A stretch of DNA of 64,000 nt from Cytobacillus luteolus (GTDB lineage: Bacteria > Bacillota > Bacilli > Bacillales > Bacillaceae_L). The notes under the pieces are model-generated. The model ran no database searches and was not told the origin of the DNA. It saw only the letters and a program-made list of their open reading frames with translations. Numbering within the stretch: the first letter of the stretch is position 1; every line of letters begins with the position of its first letter. The translations under genes were made by a program, and so were the position numbers. Location of the stretch: positions 186,001 through 250,000 of the forward strand of contig NZ_JAGGKM010000005.1 in NCBI RefSeq assembly GCF_017873715.1, in the 5' to 3' direction. This document shows positions 27,542-36,586 of this stretch, one piece after another.

Positions 27542-28189
27542 GTGAAATTAATAAACGGCATGTTACTATCCTTACTTCTACTTGTCGGATGTTCTCCTCC
27601 TCCTACTCAGCAGGTCGAGGAAAAAGCTGAAACTCCCCCACAAGAGCAACCTAAAGAAGCAAAGGAAGTTGTAAAAATAAAACAAGGAAATTTTAAAGAA
27701 TATCGCCCGAAAGTAGGAGAGAAACGAATATATACGAATGCAGGTGAAGAAATCTATGTTCATGAAATTGTTGCTGAGAATGAAGAGTATGTTCAAGTCA
27801 TAGTATCTCTAAGCGGTGCACCAACTACTCAAATCTATCGATGGACGAATGAAGAATATGCTCTTGTACATGAAGCTGCAGGGAGGCAAAGCCCAGAGTT
27901 AATTGAAGCTTTTGTGCCAATGGAATTCCCTGAGATATTTTTAGATTTAAAAGATGATGGTCAGGCTGAATGGAAGGTAATTGATGAAAACCAAACTATC
28001 ACCGTACCCAAGGGGACGTTCGAGAGCGTGATAGTCATTCAAAAGACAACAAGCGAAGTTGCAGGTGCTAATACAATCTACACTCGTTATTTTGCCCCAG
28101 AAATGGGACTCATTAAAGAAACGTATGAAGTAACTGGGGAACATGGTTATAAGGATGAAGCGAATTTGGATGAAGTTGAGCTGAACTAA
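27542..28189 (+). CDS. Lipoprotein of unknown function
   Basis: 215 aa from GTG at 27542, which has GGGAGGAAG upstream; an earlier in-frame start inside the amidase gene lacks this. Lipobox LLLVGCS (Cys about 17), a Pro/Gln/Glu linker, then a beta-rich domain (YRPKVGEKRIYTNAGEE; later NTIYTRYFAPEMGLIKETYEV). The ending recalls small lipoproteins that use a YFAPEIGLV-type strand, but I cannot name the family. Probably co-transcribed with the amidase. Confidence 0.7.
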   Translation: MKLINGMLLSLLLLVGCSPPPTQQVEEKAETPPQEQPKEAKEVVKIKQGNFKEYRPKVGEKRIYTNAGEEIYVHEIVAENEEYVQVIVSLSGAPTTQIYRWTNEEYALVHEAAGRQSPELIEAFVPMEFPEIFLDLKDDGQAEWKVIDENQTITVPKGTFESVIVIQKTTSEVAGANTIYTRYFAPEMGLIKETYEVTGEHGYKDEANLDEVELN

Positions 28190-28194
28190 AAACA

Positions 28195-28219
28195 AGAGTC
28201 AAACCCTCGTTTGACTCTC
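28195..28219. terminator. Bidirectional terminator between lipoprotein and PlcR-like genes
   Basis: Stem AGAGTCAAA/TTTGACTCT spans the short gap and overlaps the last codons of the minus-strand regulator. Confidence 0.55.
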
Positions 28220-29101
28220 TAGTTTCTCTCTTATATTCTTAATCCGCTGCTCTATATAAGGAATATGTCTGTCCTCAAGCCTCAGTTCAAATACTTTCTT
28301 CGCGTTCTCCATATACCTTAAGGCGGTTATATAATTCTCAAGCATTTCATAATTGTATCCCGTATGATAATACAAATCTCCAAAAACGTACATATTATCC
28401 GTTTTTAAGCACCAATCAATTGCTTGCTTACAGGAATGATTGGACTCTTCAAATCTTGAAAGGCGCGTTAATGCTTTTGCTTTGTTATATAAGATCCTAG
28501 ATTTAATGGTAACGTCATGCGGATATGGAATCCTCTCCAAGTGAGGAAGCACCATGTCATAAATCTCAATTACTTTTTCATTTTCACTACCATTAAAATG
28601 AATCACGGCAATTGAACTATAGATTTCAATTTCACGTTCATTAAATACCTTATCAGTTGAATGAGTTAACTGTATTGCTTCAAATAGTAATTCCTTCGCT
28701 AGCTCGGGATTTCTATTAATTTCATATTCACATATTCCTTGATGCCATAAAATAAGCTGTTTGTTTTTTCGTATATTTTTAAATAAAGGATTATTTTTTT
28801 CAGCTTTTACTATGTCTCTAATTAGGTCATATTTTGCCTCGCGTCTTGCTTGCCTGAACTGGTGGGCTACTTCGTTTACATAGTCAACCTTTGGTGTGCT
28901 AGCAATCTCATAGAAATAATTGATATCAACCCCTAGCTTTTGAGAGATTAAGTAGAGTGTGGATGCAAGTGGATAAACTTCACCCTTCTCTATGACACTA
29001 ATCTGTGATTGTGTGCAAATCCCCTTTGCCAATTCCACTTGGGACATCCCTAAAGATTTGCGTAAATTTCGTATTTCTTCACCGATTTTTGTGAAATCCA
29101 A
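28199..29101 (-). CDS. PlcR-like RNPP-family regulator (HTH + TPR)
   Basis: 300 aa. N-terminal HTH (about 1-65) reads IGEEIRNLRKSLGMSQVELAKG, CTQSQISVIEKGEVYPLASTL and GVDINYFYEI, close in wording to PlcR. The rest is helical TPR-type repeats, the peptide-binding part of RNPP receptors; length is near PlcR's 285. TTG at 29101 is preferred because GAGGTG lies six bases upstream; a GTG three codons earlier has no RBS. It diverges from a secreted repeat precursor, so it probably senses a re-imported peptide cut from it. Confidence 0.85.
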   Translation of the reverse strand: MDFTKIGEEIRNLRKSLGMSQVELAKGICTQSQISVIEKGEVYPLASTLYLISQKLGVDINYFYEIASTPKVDYVNEVAHQFRQARREAKYDLIRDIVKAEKNNPLFKNIRKNKQLILWHQGICEYEINRNPELAKELLFEAIQLTHSTDKVFNEREIEIYSSIAVIHFNGSENEKVIEIYDMVLPHLERIPYPHDVTIKSRILYNKAKALTRLSRFEESNHSCKQAIDWCLKTDNMYVFGDLYYHTGYNYEMLENYITALRYMENAKKVFELRLEDRHIPYIEQRIKNIREKLESQTRV

Positions 29102-29158
29102 CTTTTTCACCTCATTATTGCTACATCAATATTTTTTCTCATTTAGAAGAGAAATTGG

Positions 29159-29176
29159 TAGATTACTATTAGTCTA
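29159..29176. promoter_or_regulatory. Candidate palindromic operator between receptor and precursor genes
   Basis: TAGATTACTATTAGTCTA is an 18-bp imperfect palindrome (TAGAnTAnTAnTAnTCTA). It lies 58 bases before the receptor start and about 50 bases upstream of a TATAAT (29226-29231) that has no good -35, a layout that fits activator dependence. It is the best dyad in the divergent region. Inference only. Confidence 0.35.
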
Positions 29177-29294
29177 GTGACACAAAACCTTATAAACAAG
29201 GAAAACACGTTTTAAATAGTTCTTATATAATACAGTTAAATCAATTAACTACTATCTTATCCCTTAGATGGGTAAAAAGAAACGGAGTGTTATT

Positions 29295-29741
29295 ATGAAA
29301 AAATTACTATTTGCAGGTCTATCACTAACTGTTTTGGCTGTCGGTTTTTCTTTTGGAGCAAGTGCCATTAATAAAAATGTAGCAGAGTTACCACCGATTT
29401 ATCAACCAAATGCTGTAGAAGTTGCAGAACTACCACCAATCTACAGACCAAGTTCATTAGGACTAGTAGCAGAGTTACCACCAATTTACAAACCAAGTTC
29501 ATTAGAACTAGTAGCGGAGTTACCACCAATCTACAGACCAAGTTCATTAGGATTAGTAGCAGAGTTACCACCAATCTACAGACCAAGTTCATTAGGACTA
29601 GTAGCAGAGCTACCACCAATATACAGACCAAGTTCATTAGGATTAGTGGCAGAGTTACCACCGATCTACAAACCAAGTTCATTAGGATTAGTGGCAGAGT
29701 TACCACCGATCTACAAACCAACTTCGTCTTTTAATGTCTAA
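29295..29741 (+). CDS. Secreted eight-copy repeat precursor, candidate pheromone polyprotein
   Basis: 148 aa from ATG at 29295 (CGGAG seven bases upstream; ATG at 29268 has no RBS). Signal peptide MKKLLFAGLSLTVLAVGF... ending ASA, then eight copies of VAELPPIY followed by (Q/R/K)P and a variable spacer (usually SSLGL), period 15 residues. The eight cores are identical in protein but differ synonymously in seven of eight codons, so the peptide is under selection. AELPPIY resembles the PlcR ligand PapR7 (ADLPFEF) in length and AxLP pattern. Divergent from the PlcR-like receptor. I infer a multi-copy signal precursor; a structural repeat protein is the alternative. Confidence 0.75.
   Translation: MKKLLFAGLSLTVLAVGFSFGASAINKNVAELPPIYQPNAVEVAELPPIYRPSSLGLVAELPPIYKPSSLELVAELPPIYRPSSLGLVAELPPIYRPSSLGLVAELPPIYRPSSLGLVAELPPIYKPSSLGLVAELPPIYKPTSSFNV
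29379..29714 (+). repeat. Eight tandem coding repeats, 45-bp period
   Basis: Core units start at 29379, 29421, 29466, 29511, 29556, 29601, 29646 and 29691; the first step is 42 bases, the rest 45. Each core encodes VAELPPIY. Variation among units is synonymous in the core and partly non-synonymous in the spacer. Confidence 0.95.
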
Positions 29742-29773
29742 TCTATAGAATTATAAAAAGGATGTGTTGCAGT

Positions 29774-29971
29774 ATGGCATATAAGAGATTGAAACTTAAT
29801 AATACAATGCAAGAAGCTTTTAGTGTTATTTATGAAGATATAAACTCTTTGGCGTATCTAGCAACAAAAGAATGTGAGCTATCACAAAATCTGAAAGAGA
29901 TAAATAGAATTAAAAATAATATTAAACAGAACTTAAAAGCAATTGAGTTCTTAACGACTACCCAGAATTAG
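29774..29971 (+). CDS. 65-aa protein downstream of the repeat precursor
   Basis: Starts at ATG 29774 (MAYKRLKLNNTMQ), 32 bases after the precursor stop, with AAAAAGG somewhat far upstream. Predicted all-helical and Lys/Glu/Asn-rich (ECELSQNLKEINRIKNNIKQNLK), without signal or membrane segment. It is likely co-transcribed with the precursor and ends at the shared terminator. I recognise no family. Confidence 0.6.
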   Translation: MAYKRLKLNNTMQEAFSVIYEDINSLAYLATKECELSQNLKEINRIKNNIKQNLKAIEFLTTTQN

Positions 29972-29999
29972 CGTCTACACTGTAGACGCCTTTCTTTTA
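29970..29999 (+). terminator. Terminator of the repeat-precursor operon
   Basis: Stem GCGTCTACA/TGTAGACGC followed by CTTTCTTTT. Confidence 0.8.
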
Positions 30000-30350
30000 T
30001 AAAGTTAAAGATATATTAGAAAACCAATGTATGCATATTTCGTGTATAAAAAGTCCTAATTCAGCAACGTGACAATCTACCTAATAACTCGATACATTAT
30101 GGTTCTTTCGAATCATTTATTGAAAATCTTTAGAAAAGTACTTGAAAAATAACTAGATTCGTTTAAATGTATAGTTATAAGATTCAATACAATATTTTAC
30201 TCTATTGGAAAAATAAACTCTAAAAATAGTACTTAACCTATTTTTTTTAACCTTAAAATGTCGAATTATGGTGAAAATGTAGTACTTCCCTACACGGTAA
30301 ATAATTCATAGCAAAATAATATAGTCTATTCAGATGAAGGAGGTAATGAA
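30000..30350. other. 350-base AT-rich gap
   Basis: Between the precursor operon and the GGDEF-EAL gene. I see no convincing ORF, riboswitch or strong promoter, only AT-rich sequence and the RBS GAAGGAGG of the next gene. Confidence 0.5.
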
Positions 30351-33170
30351 ATGTCGGGAGAGCAAACGAGGTATTCAAGACTTGCAACGATAACAAAATT
30401 AATAAATACAGAATTAGATTTGAAGGATGTATTACAACATGTGGTGACAGCTATATCTGAAGAAATCGTACAGTGTGACTCCGTCGGCATTTACCTACCT
30501 CAACCTGATGGTACTTATAGAGGCTATGTAAGCAAGCCAGAAGTGATTAATGGAATGACAATTGATATGCATGTTGTGGACCCATCCATTGACTTTTTAG
30601 CAAAAGAAGTAATTGAAACTCAAGAGGCCATCTATATCTCTGATACATCAAGGGATAATCGCCCTGATCGACGGGCTATTGAAGCATTTCAAATAAAATC
30701 ATTACTAGGGTTACCTATTTCCTACGAGAAGGAATTATATGGACTTGTCTTCCTATTTGACTATGGCATCCCTATGAATCTAACCATCCAAGAAATCAAA
30801 ACAGTAGAAGCCTACGTGAATATGGCTGCTGTTGCGATTCGAAATGCCAATAATTTAACTCGAAAAGAGAACCTCCTTTCTGACAAGCAGTTACTACTAG
30901 ATGTGACTCGTGAACTATCTTTGTGTTCCACATTACAGGGAGTAATGGATACTTGCTTCCGTTACATTGGGAATGTCCTGAAAAACCCTAATATAGGGGC
31001 TCATCTACTTGATCCGGTAGCTAAACGAGGCCTTAAGCCAGCAAAATTAAGTAAAGACAGTGACTGGAAAGAAGATGATTGGAAAAAAATTCACGATGAA
31101 ATTATGATTGACTATCGTGAAGATGCTTTATTCCAAGAGGTTATACGAACCAAAAAGGCTGTTTTGGTACCTGATGTGTCACTCGACCCAAGGCCGAATC
31201 ATGAGGCATGCAAAAATTTCGGTATTAAGGGAATTTACATGATTCCACTTGTTGCAATGGGAGAAGTGCTTGGGACTATACCAGTTGTTAACTTAGTAGA
31301 GCCAGGTCATGTATATCCTGAAGCTTCGATGCAGCTTGCACAATCCATTGCAGATGCAACAGCATTAACACTTTCAAGCATGCTATATATGGAAAAGCAA
31401 GAATTGATTATTGCAGAAAGAACATCTGAAATTACTAAGAAAAACGAAGAGTTAAAGAGCATTGTTAATGAGTTAAAGCGCTTAAGTCGCGAGAAAGAGT
31501 TAATCCTAAACTCAGCAGGGGAAGGAATCTTTGGCTTAAACCTAGATGGTCAAATCACCTTCTGCAATCCTTCAGGAGCAAAAATGCTTGGATATCAAAT
31601 GGAAGAATTGATCGGTCTCTGTTATGACATCATTTTTTCAAGAAAGAAAATAGGCAAAAGTAGTTGTGAAGACACATTTGAAACGTACCTGCAAAAAAAT
31701 CTTAAAAAGTTTGATATGGATGAGAGGTTTTATAAAAAGGATGGTACTCATATTCCTGTTGAATATGTCATTGCATCCATTAAAGAAGAAAATCAAATAG
31801 TAGGATATGTTGTTACCTTTAAAGACGTCTCTTCACGTAAAAATATGGAAGAAAAAATAAAGTACCATGCCTACTACGATACCTTAACAGAATTGCCTAA
31901 TCGTATTTTATTTAAGGACCGCTTAAATCAAGGGTTGACGTATGCAAGTCGTAATAGTAAAAAACTAGCAGTGCTGGTTCTGGACTTAGATCGTTTTAAA
32001 GTAATCAATGACACCTTGGGTCATAATGTTGGAGACCAACTGCTCCAAGAGGTAGCGCGCCGATTAACAGCATGTAGTCAAATCGGAGATACTGTATCTA
32101 GACAAGGTGGGGATGAGTTTACAATCATCCTGCCATCGATTGACTATGATGACCAAGTAATTTCCTATGCTGAGCAGGTACTCGATGCATTTGTAAAACC
32201 ATTTACATTGAATGACGAGGAAGTTTTTATAAAAACAAGCATTGGTATTGCGTTATATCCGGGTGAAGGTGCCAATACTGATGACCTTTTGAAAAATGCA
32301 GATACTGCGATGTATAAAGCAAAGGAACTTGGCGGAAACAACTATCAATTTTACACAAATGGCATGGAAAATCGTACATTTGAAAGTGTCAAACTGGAAA
32401 ATGATCTCTACCGTGCTTTAGAAAACGAAGAATTCAGTATTTACTATCAACCACAGGTAAATACGGAGACCGGAAAAATGTTTGGTGTAGAGGCATTGTT
32501 ACGTTGGAATCATCCAACAAGAGGAATCGTTTCTCCAGCTGAATTTATCCCGATGGCAGAAGAAACAGGCTTAATTGTACCAATTGGTGAATGGGTCCTT
32601 CGATATGCGTGTAAACAAGTTAAGCAATGGCAGGAACAAGGACACGGTGAGTTAAGTCTTTCAGTAAACCTGTCAGTACGACAGTTTGAACAACGTAACC
32701 TCGTTCCTATGGTACAACATGTTTTAGAAGAAACGGGGTTTAGGCCAGAACTTCTAGAGCTAGAATTAACCGAAAACATCATTGTGAAAAATACAGAAGC
32801 GACGATGAAAACAATGGATCAACTTAAGGATTTAGAAATCAATATTTCAATTGATGATTTTGGGACAGGTTATTCATCATTAGGCTATCTCAAAAACTTC
32901 CCGATTAAGACACTAAAAATTGATAAGTCATTTATTGATGATGTGATGACCGATTCCAATAATGCTGCGATAACCAACACGATTATTACGCTGGGGCAAA
33001 ATATGAATCTACACGTTATAGCAGAAGGTGTAGAGACAAAAGAACAAGTTGAGTTTCTTTCATCTAAAGGCTGCCGACTCGTTCAAGGATATTTCTTTAG
33101 TCCACCTTTAAAGGCAGAAGATTTGGTTGAGAGATATTTGAGTAAAGATGGGGCTTTTATTAAGTCTTAA
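30351..33170 (+). CDS. GAF-GAF-PAS-GGDEF-EAL c-di-GMP signalling protein
   Basis: 939 aa, apparently cytosolic. Two GAF-like sensory domains (about 15-165 and 180-345), a coiled linker ([16 protein letters not shown]), a PAS domain (about 375-500), GGDEF with intact SRQGGDEF, and EAL with [33 protein letters not shown] and AEGVET. Both catalytic motifs are intact, so it may synthesise and degrade c-di-GMP. No RxxD inhibitory site is seen at the usual place before GGDEF. It could feed the riboswitch at 13.85 kb. Confidence 0.92.
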   Translation: MSGEQTRYSRLATITKLINTELDLKDVLQHVVTAISEEIVQCDSVGIYLPQPDGTYRGYVSKPEVINGMTIDMHVVDPSIDFLAKEVIETQEAIYISDTSRDNRPDRRAIEAFQIKSLLGLPISYEKELYGLVFLFDYGIPMNLTIQEIKTVEAYVNMAAVAIRNANNLTRKENLLSDKQLLLDVTRELSLCSTLQGVMDTCFRYIGNVLKNPNIGAHLLDPVAKRGLKPAKLSKDSDWKEDDWKKIHDEIMIDYREDALFQEVIRTKKAVLVPDVSLDPRPNHEACKNFGIKGIYMIPLVAMGEVLGTIPVVNLVEPGHVYPEASMQLAQSIADATALTLSSMLYMEKQELIIAERTSEITKKNEELKSIVNELKRLSREKELILNSAGEGIFGLNLDGQITFCNPSGAKMLGYQMEELIGLCYDIIFSRKKIGKSSCEDTFETYLQKNLKKFDMDERFYKKDGTHIPVEYVIASIKEENQIVGYVVTFKDVSSRKNMEEKIKYHAYYDTLTELPNRILFKDRLNQGLTYASRNSKKLAVLVLDLDRFKVINDTLGHNVGDQLLQEVARRLTACSQIGDTVSRQGGDEFTIILPSIDYDDQVISYAEQVLDAFVKPFTLNDEEVFIKTSIGIALYPGEGANTDDLLKNADTAMYKAKELGGNNYQFYTNGMENRTFESVKLENDLYRALENEEFSIYYQPQVNTETGKMFGVEALLRWNHPTRGIVSPAEFIPMAEETGLIVPIGEWVLRYACKQVKQWQEQGHGELSLSVNLSVRQFEQRNLVPMVQHVLEETGFRPELLELELTENIIVKNTEATMKTMDQLKDLEINISIDDFGTGYSSLGYLKNFPIKTLKIDKSFIDDVMTDSNNAAITNTIITLGQNMNLHVIAEGVETKEQVEFLSSKGCRLVQGYFFSPPLKAEDLVERYLSKDGAFIKS

Positions 33171-33217
33171 TTTACGAGGTTGAAGAGGGTAGTTTAATAG
33201 AAATTGAGATTTAAGTT

Positions 33218-33562
33218 CAGGGAAATTGCGGATTTCGGGAAATGAGGTCACATAAATAGGTTTACGTTCCGGGAAATTGCGGATTTTGGGAAATGAGGTC
33301 CCGTAAATGAATTTACGTTCCGGGAAATTGCGGATTTCGGGAAATGAGGTCACATAAATAGATTTACGTTCCGGGAAATTGCGGATTTTGGAAATGAGGT
33401 AACGTAAATGAATATACGTTCCGGGAAATTGCGGATTTTGGGAAATGAGGTCACGTAAATGGATTTACGTTCCGGGAAATTGCGGATTTCGGGAAATGAG
33501 GTCAGGTAATTGGATTTACGTTCCGGGAAATCGAGGATTTCGGGAAATAAGGTCACATAAAC
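33218..33562. repeat. 51-bp tandem repeat array, about seven units
   Basis: The anchor (C)CGGGAAATTGCGGATT recurs at 33269, 33320, 33371, 33421, 33472 and 33523, with weaker units at both edges: a 51-base period with one 50-base step. The minus strand reads as a 17-residue repeat (SFPEIRNFPERK) in two frames broken by the single-base loss near 33391. No RBS supports coding. It fills the gap between the GGDEF-EAL and TPP-enzyme genes. Confidence 0.85.
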
Positions 33563-33647
33563 CAATTTATGCCCCCTCAAAAGCCCAAAACAACCAAACA
33601 AAGGTCACATAAACTCACACTTACGAACACTCAAAGGAGGAAAACCC

Positions 33648-35279
33648 ATGAAAGCTGTACGTGCGGTACTTGAATACTTAAAAAGTGGTGGAGTCACAAC
33701 GATTTTCGGGATACCAGCAGGCTCTGTGAATGCCTTTTTTGATGAATTATACGACATGAGAGAAATTACACCCATCATCACAAAGCATGAAGGAGCAGCC
33801 TCCTACATGGCTGCTTCCTACGCAAAATACGCAAATCAACTAGCAGTATGTATCGGCTGTAGTGGTCCTGGTGGGACGAACTTAGTAACAGGAGCAGCCA
33901 ATGCCATGCGTGAGCACTTACCTATTCTTTTCATCACAGGAGCAGTGCCCGTCAATACTGTTGGGCTCAATGCCTCACAGGAGCTAGACGCCGATCCAGT
34001 GTTCCGCCCTGTCACAAAATATAGTGCAACTGTAACCAAAGCTGAAGACCTATTAAGTGAAGTAGCCAAAGCAACAGAAATCGCACTTTCTGGTGTTCCG
34101 GGCCCAGTACATATCGCCATGCCTATTGATGTACAACTAACTCAAATCTCACAAATTCCAATACCTAAATTTCCAAAACACAAACCAGTTGTACCAGATG
34201 CAACAACCATCGCTAAAACTGCTCAAGAATTAGTAAAGCGAAATGGTTATATTTTTGTCGGCCAAGGTGTAAGGTGGGCGGTTGACCAGGTACTTGAGCT
34301 TGCAGAACTATTAAACTGGCCAATCATCACGACCCCACAGGCGAAGGGGCTCATCCCACAAAATCATCCATTGCTAGCTGGTGTATTTGGATTTGCCGGT
34401 CACGAGAAGGCATCAGAACTCATTAACAACAGCGAAAGTGACGCGCTGCTCATCTTAGGATCAAGCCTAGGTGAAACAGCAACAAACAACTGGAATCCTA
34501 ATCTAACAAAAAATCGTTTTACGATCCAGATAGACATTGATAATACCGTTTTCAACCGAAAGTATGATATTGATCTTCCAATTCATGGTGACGTGAGCTT
34601 AAGTCTTCTTTTCCTAAATGAAGAACTAAAATCACTGGGATTAACGAGAGAACTTCCAGCGAAAGCAGAAACAACCAAAAACAACAGCACCCAAGAGTAT
34701 AACACCCAAAACGTACTGCTAAAACTTCAAGAATACTTACCAACCTCGACCCGATATACGATTGACATCGGTGAGTTTATGTCTTATGTCATTCACCATA
34801 TGAATGTACTAGATTCAGATACTTTCGATATCAACGTACATTTCGGAGCAATGGGGAGCGGGATAGGGGCAGCAATTGGCTCGAAACTTGCTGAACCAAA
34901 TCGACCAGTAGCATGTATTACCGGTGACGGCTGCTTCTTTATGCATGGGATGGAGATTTTAACGGCAAAAGAATACCAACTTCCGATTCTATTCATCGTC
35001 ATGAATAATGCCAGACTTGGAATGGTGTATCACGGACATTCCCTACAATACAAGAGGTCACATCCAAGCTTTGAACAAGAACAAGTCAATATCGCTGCAA
35101 TGGCAAACGCAATGGGCATCCCAAGTTACCGGGTTGATGCATTAGAAGATATCAATCTCAACTCGATCAGCCAACTAATCAACTTAAAAGGTCCGGCTGT
35201 CCTTGAGATTGCACTAGTAGATAATAATGTGCCACCGATGGGTGATCGTGTTAAATTCCTATCATCGTTTGGAAAATAA
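33648..35279 (+). CDS. Acetolactate-synthase-like TPP-dependent enzyme
   Basis: 543 aa with the three-domain ThDP fold. N-terminal Pyr domain with catalytic Glu in KHEGAASYMA (about 48) and GPGGTNLVTGAANAMREHLPIL; a central domain; C-terminal PP domain with the Mg/ThDP motif GDGCFFMHGMEI...NN. Family members decarboxylate 2-keto acids and make acetolactate or related products; the substrate is not decided here. It stands alone, without an ilvN-like partner, so a biosynthetic IlvB role is unlikely. RBS AAAGGAGG. Confidence 0.82.
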   Translation: MKAVRAVLEYLKSGGVTTIFGIPAGSVNAFFDELYDMREITPIITKHEGAASYMAASYAKYANQLAVCIGCSGPGGTNLVTGAANAMREHLPILFITGAVPVNTVGLNASQELDADPVFRPVTKYSATVTKAEDLLSEVAKATEIALSGVPGPVHIAMPIDVQLTQISQIPIPKFPKHKPVVPDATTIAKTAQELVKRNGYIFVGQGVRWAVDQVLELAELLNWPIITTPQAKGLIPQNHPLLAGVFGFAGHEKASELINNSESDALLILGSSLGETATNNWNPNLTKNRFTIQIDIDNTVFNRKYDIDLPIHGDVSLSLLFLNEELKSLGLTRELPAKAETTKNNSTQEYNTQNVLLKLQEYLPTSTRYTIDIGEFMSYVIHHMNVLDSDTFDINVHFGAMGSGIGAAIGSKLAEPNRPVACITGDGCFFMHGMEILTAKEYQLPILFIVMNNARLGMVYHGHSLQYKRSHPSFEQEQVNIAAMANAMGIPSYRVDALEDINLNSISQLINLKGPAVLEIALVDNNVPPMGDRVKFLSSFGK

Positions 35280-35281
35280 AA

Positions 35282-35321
35282 AAAGGTATCAGGCGCAACT
35301 CTATGTGCGCTTGATACCTTT
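35282..35321. terminator. Bidirectional terminator between TPP enzyme and AimR-like gene
   Basis: Stem AAAGGTATCAAG/GCGC type: AAGGTATCAGGCGCA / TGTGCGCTTGATACCTT with T-run on the plus side and A-run (T-run on minus) on the other. It leaves no room for a peptide gene after the AimR-like ORF. Confidence 0.8.
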
Positions 35322-36485
35322 TTACTTAAGTCTTAAAGCTCTCACTATCTCTGGGTTCTCACCAATTCTCTCGAGCTCTAGAAGAGGTAAATGGATATAA
35401 TACCTCTCATTTGCTTCCGTAAAGTATTGGACTGACTCAAGAAAACAATTCCGATCATTAACTGCCATACCTTTATAAAACATATGAAAGCCTTTTTGGT
35501 TTAAGGTTAAACTCTCCCAATCAGTTGATTTTAATAGATTTAGGGCTTCAATCATTCTTCCAGACCTGATATGGTGAAAGACAACCTCGTGTATATCTGG
35601 GATTTCCTTACTCTCAAAATCTAAATAAGGTGGCAACTCTCCCCAGTAATTTGCTAAAAAGTTTCGACTTCTTTTAATTGCAAAAGCTAACCTTTCGTTG
35701 TTACAGTATTTTTCCGAAAGAGTTAAATGATATAATGAGCGATCATAATTTGAAAAGATATAGGAATTACCTATAAACTGATGAACCAATCCTTTTAAAC
35801 GATTTCCGCCTGGCTGATCAAGAATTTTTTCCCCATATAACCGTATATTCTCGATTTCACCCAAATGGTAGCTTACACCTGTCATAATCAATGCCAGTCT
35901 TAGCATGAAACTAGTTCGAATAAAAGGAGATTTTAATTTGCTTATTTGTTTTTGTATGGCTGGGGCAGCATCCTTCATTTTTTGAACTTTTCTCAAGTCA
36001 TAATAACAATACATAAGAACAATCTGACTATACACTTTCATCTCAGGAGATTTAAACTTCAGTTGATTCACAATATCAGGGAAATCATCGTTAGTAATTT
36101 CGCCTCTAGCTCTTCTTAATTCAACCTCATGCAATCTAGCCCAGTCCTGACTTTCTCGATGTTTACTTCTCTTTAATTTATCCAACATATATTCGTATAG
36201 ACCATCTAGACGATTACAATCAGCGTATTCCAAACTATGTCGAGCGAGAACTTGATTAGGATCTAACGTTCGAATGTAGGAATCCATGATTTCAAACTCC
36301 TGATCCGGAAATATGTGCCTCACCATCTTTAGAATACTTTCAAAACAGTCAATCTCACAGTCAGGACTTTGAAGGAAACTGTACAACCTAGCCTTGTTGC
36401 GTATCGCTGTTACCTCTACAAGCTCATTAGCAATATGAGGGCTATTATCGAGATTATTTTTAATAAGAGTCTTTAAATCTACCAT
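35322..36485 (-). CDS. AimR-like (arbitrium receptor family) TPR protein
   Basis: 387 aa from ATG at 36485, which has GAGGGG seven bases upstream; an in-frame start six codons earlier lacks one. All-helical, TPR-like. The stretch FPDQEFEIMDSYIRTLDPNQ and then RHSLEYADCNRL matches the wording I recall for SPbeta-group AimR receptors (PDREYELM..., LEYADAN). AimR binds a short phage peptide and controls the lysis-lysogeny choice. No phage gene and no aimP-like ORF is adjacent, so this may be a domesticated or orphan receptor. Confidence 0.65.
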   Translation of the reverse strand: MVDLKTLIKNNLDNSPHIANELVEVTAIRNKARLYSFLQSPDCEIDCFESILKMVRHIFPDQEFEIMDSYIRTLDPNQVLARHSLEYADCNRLDGLYEYMLDKLKRSKHRESQDWARLHEVELRRARGEITNDDFPDIVNQLKFKSPEMKVYSQIVLMYCYYDLRKVQKMKDAAPAIQKQISKLKSPFIRTSFMLRLALIMTGVSYHLGEIENIRLYGEKILDQPGGNRLKGLVHQFIGNSYIFSNYDRSLYHLTLSEKYCNNERLAFAIKRSRNFLANYWGELPPYLDFESKEIPDIHEVVFHHIRSGRMIEALNLLKSTDWESLTLNQKGFHMFYKGMAVNDRNCFLESVQYFTEANERYYIHLPLLELERIGENPEIVRALRLK

Positions 36486-36586
36486 ATTTCTACCCCTCAA
36501 CATTGATTTACTATCTTTATAGTATCAATCAGAGGGATTTTTTAAAAGTGAATATAATTGGTTATTAAAGTAGTGATCCCAATTAC

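Noticed and set aside
29368-29721. Minus-strand open frame of 117 codons opposite the repeat precursor
   Set aside because: It is a shadow of the 45-bp coding repeat; it has no RBS, and synonymous variation in the plus frame shows the plus strand is the coding one.
29295-29741. Repeat precursor read as an adhesin or structural wall protein
   Set aside because: It is only 148 aa, has no wall anchor, and sits beside an RNPP receptor; kept only as the alternative to the pheromone model.
33108-33601. Minus-strand frames of 17-residue SFPEIRNFPERK repeats
   Set aside because: They follow from the 51-bp tandem repeat; there is no RBS, the array has a one-base step that breaks the frame, and one end overlaps the GGDEF-EAL gene.
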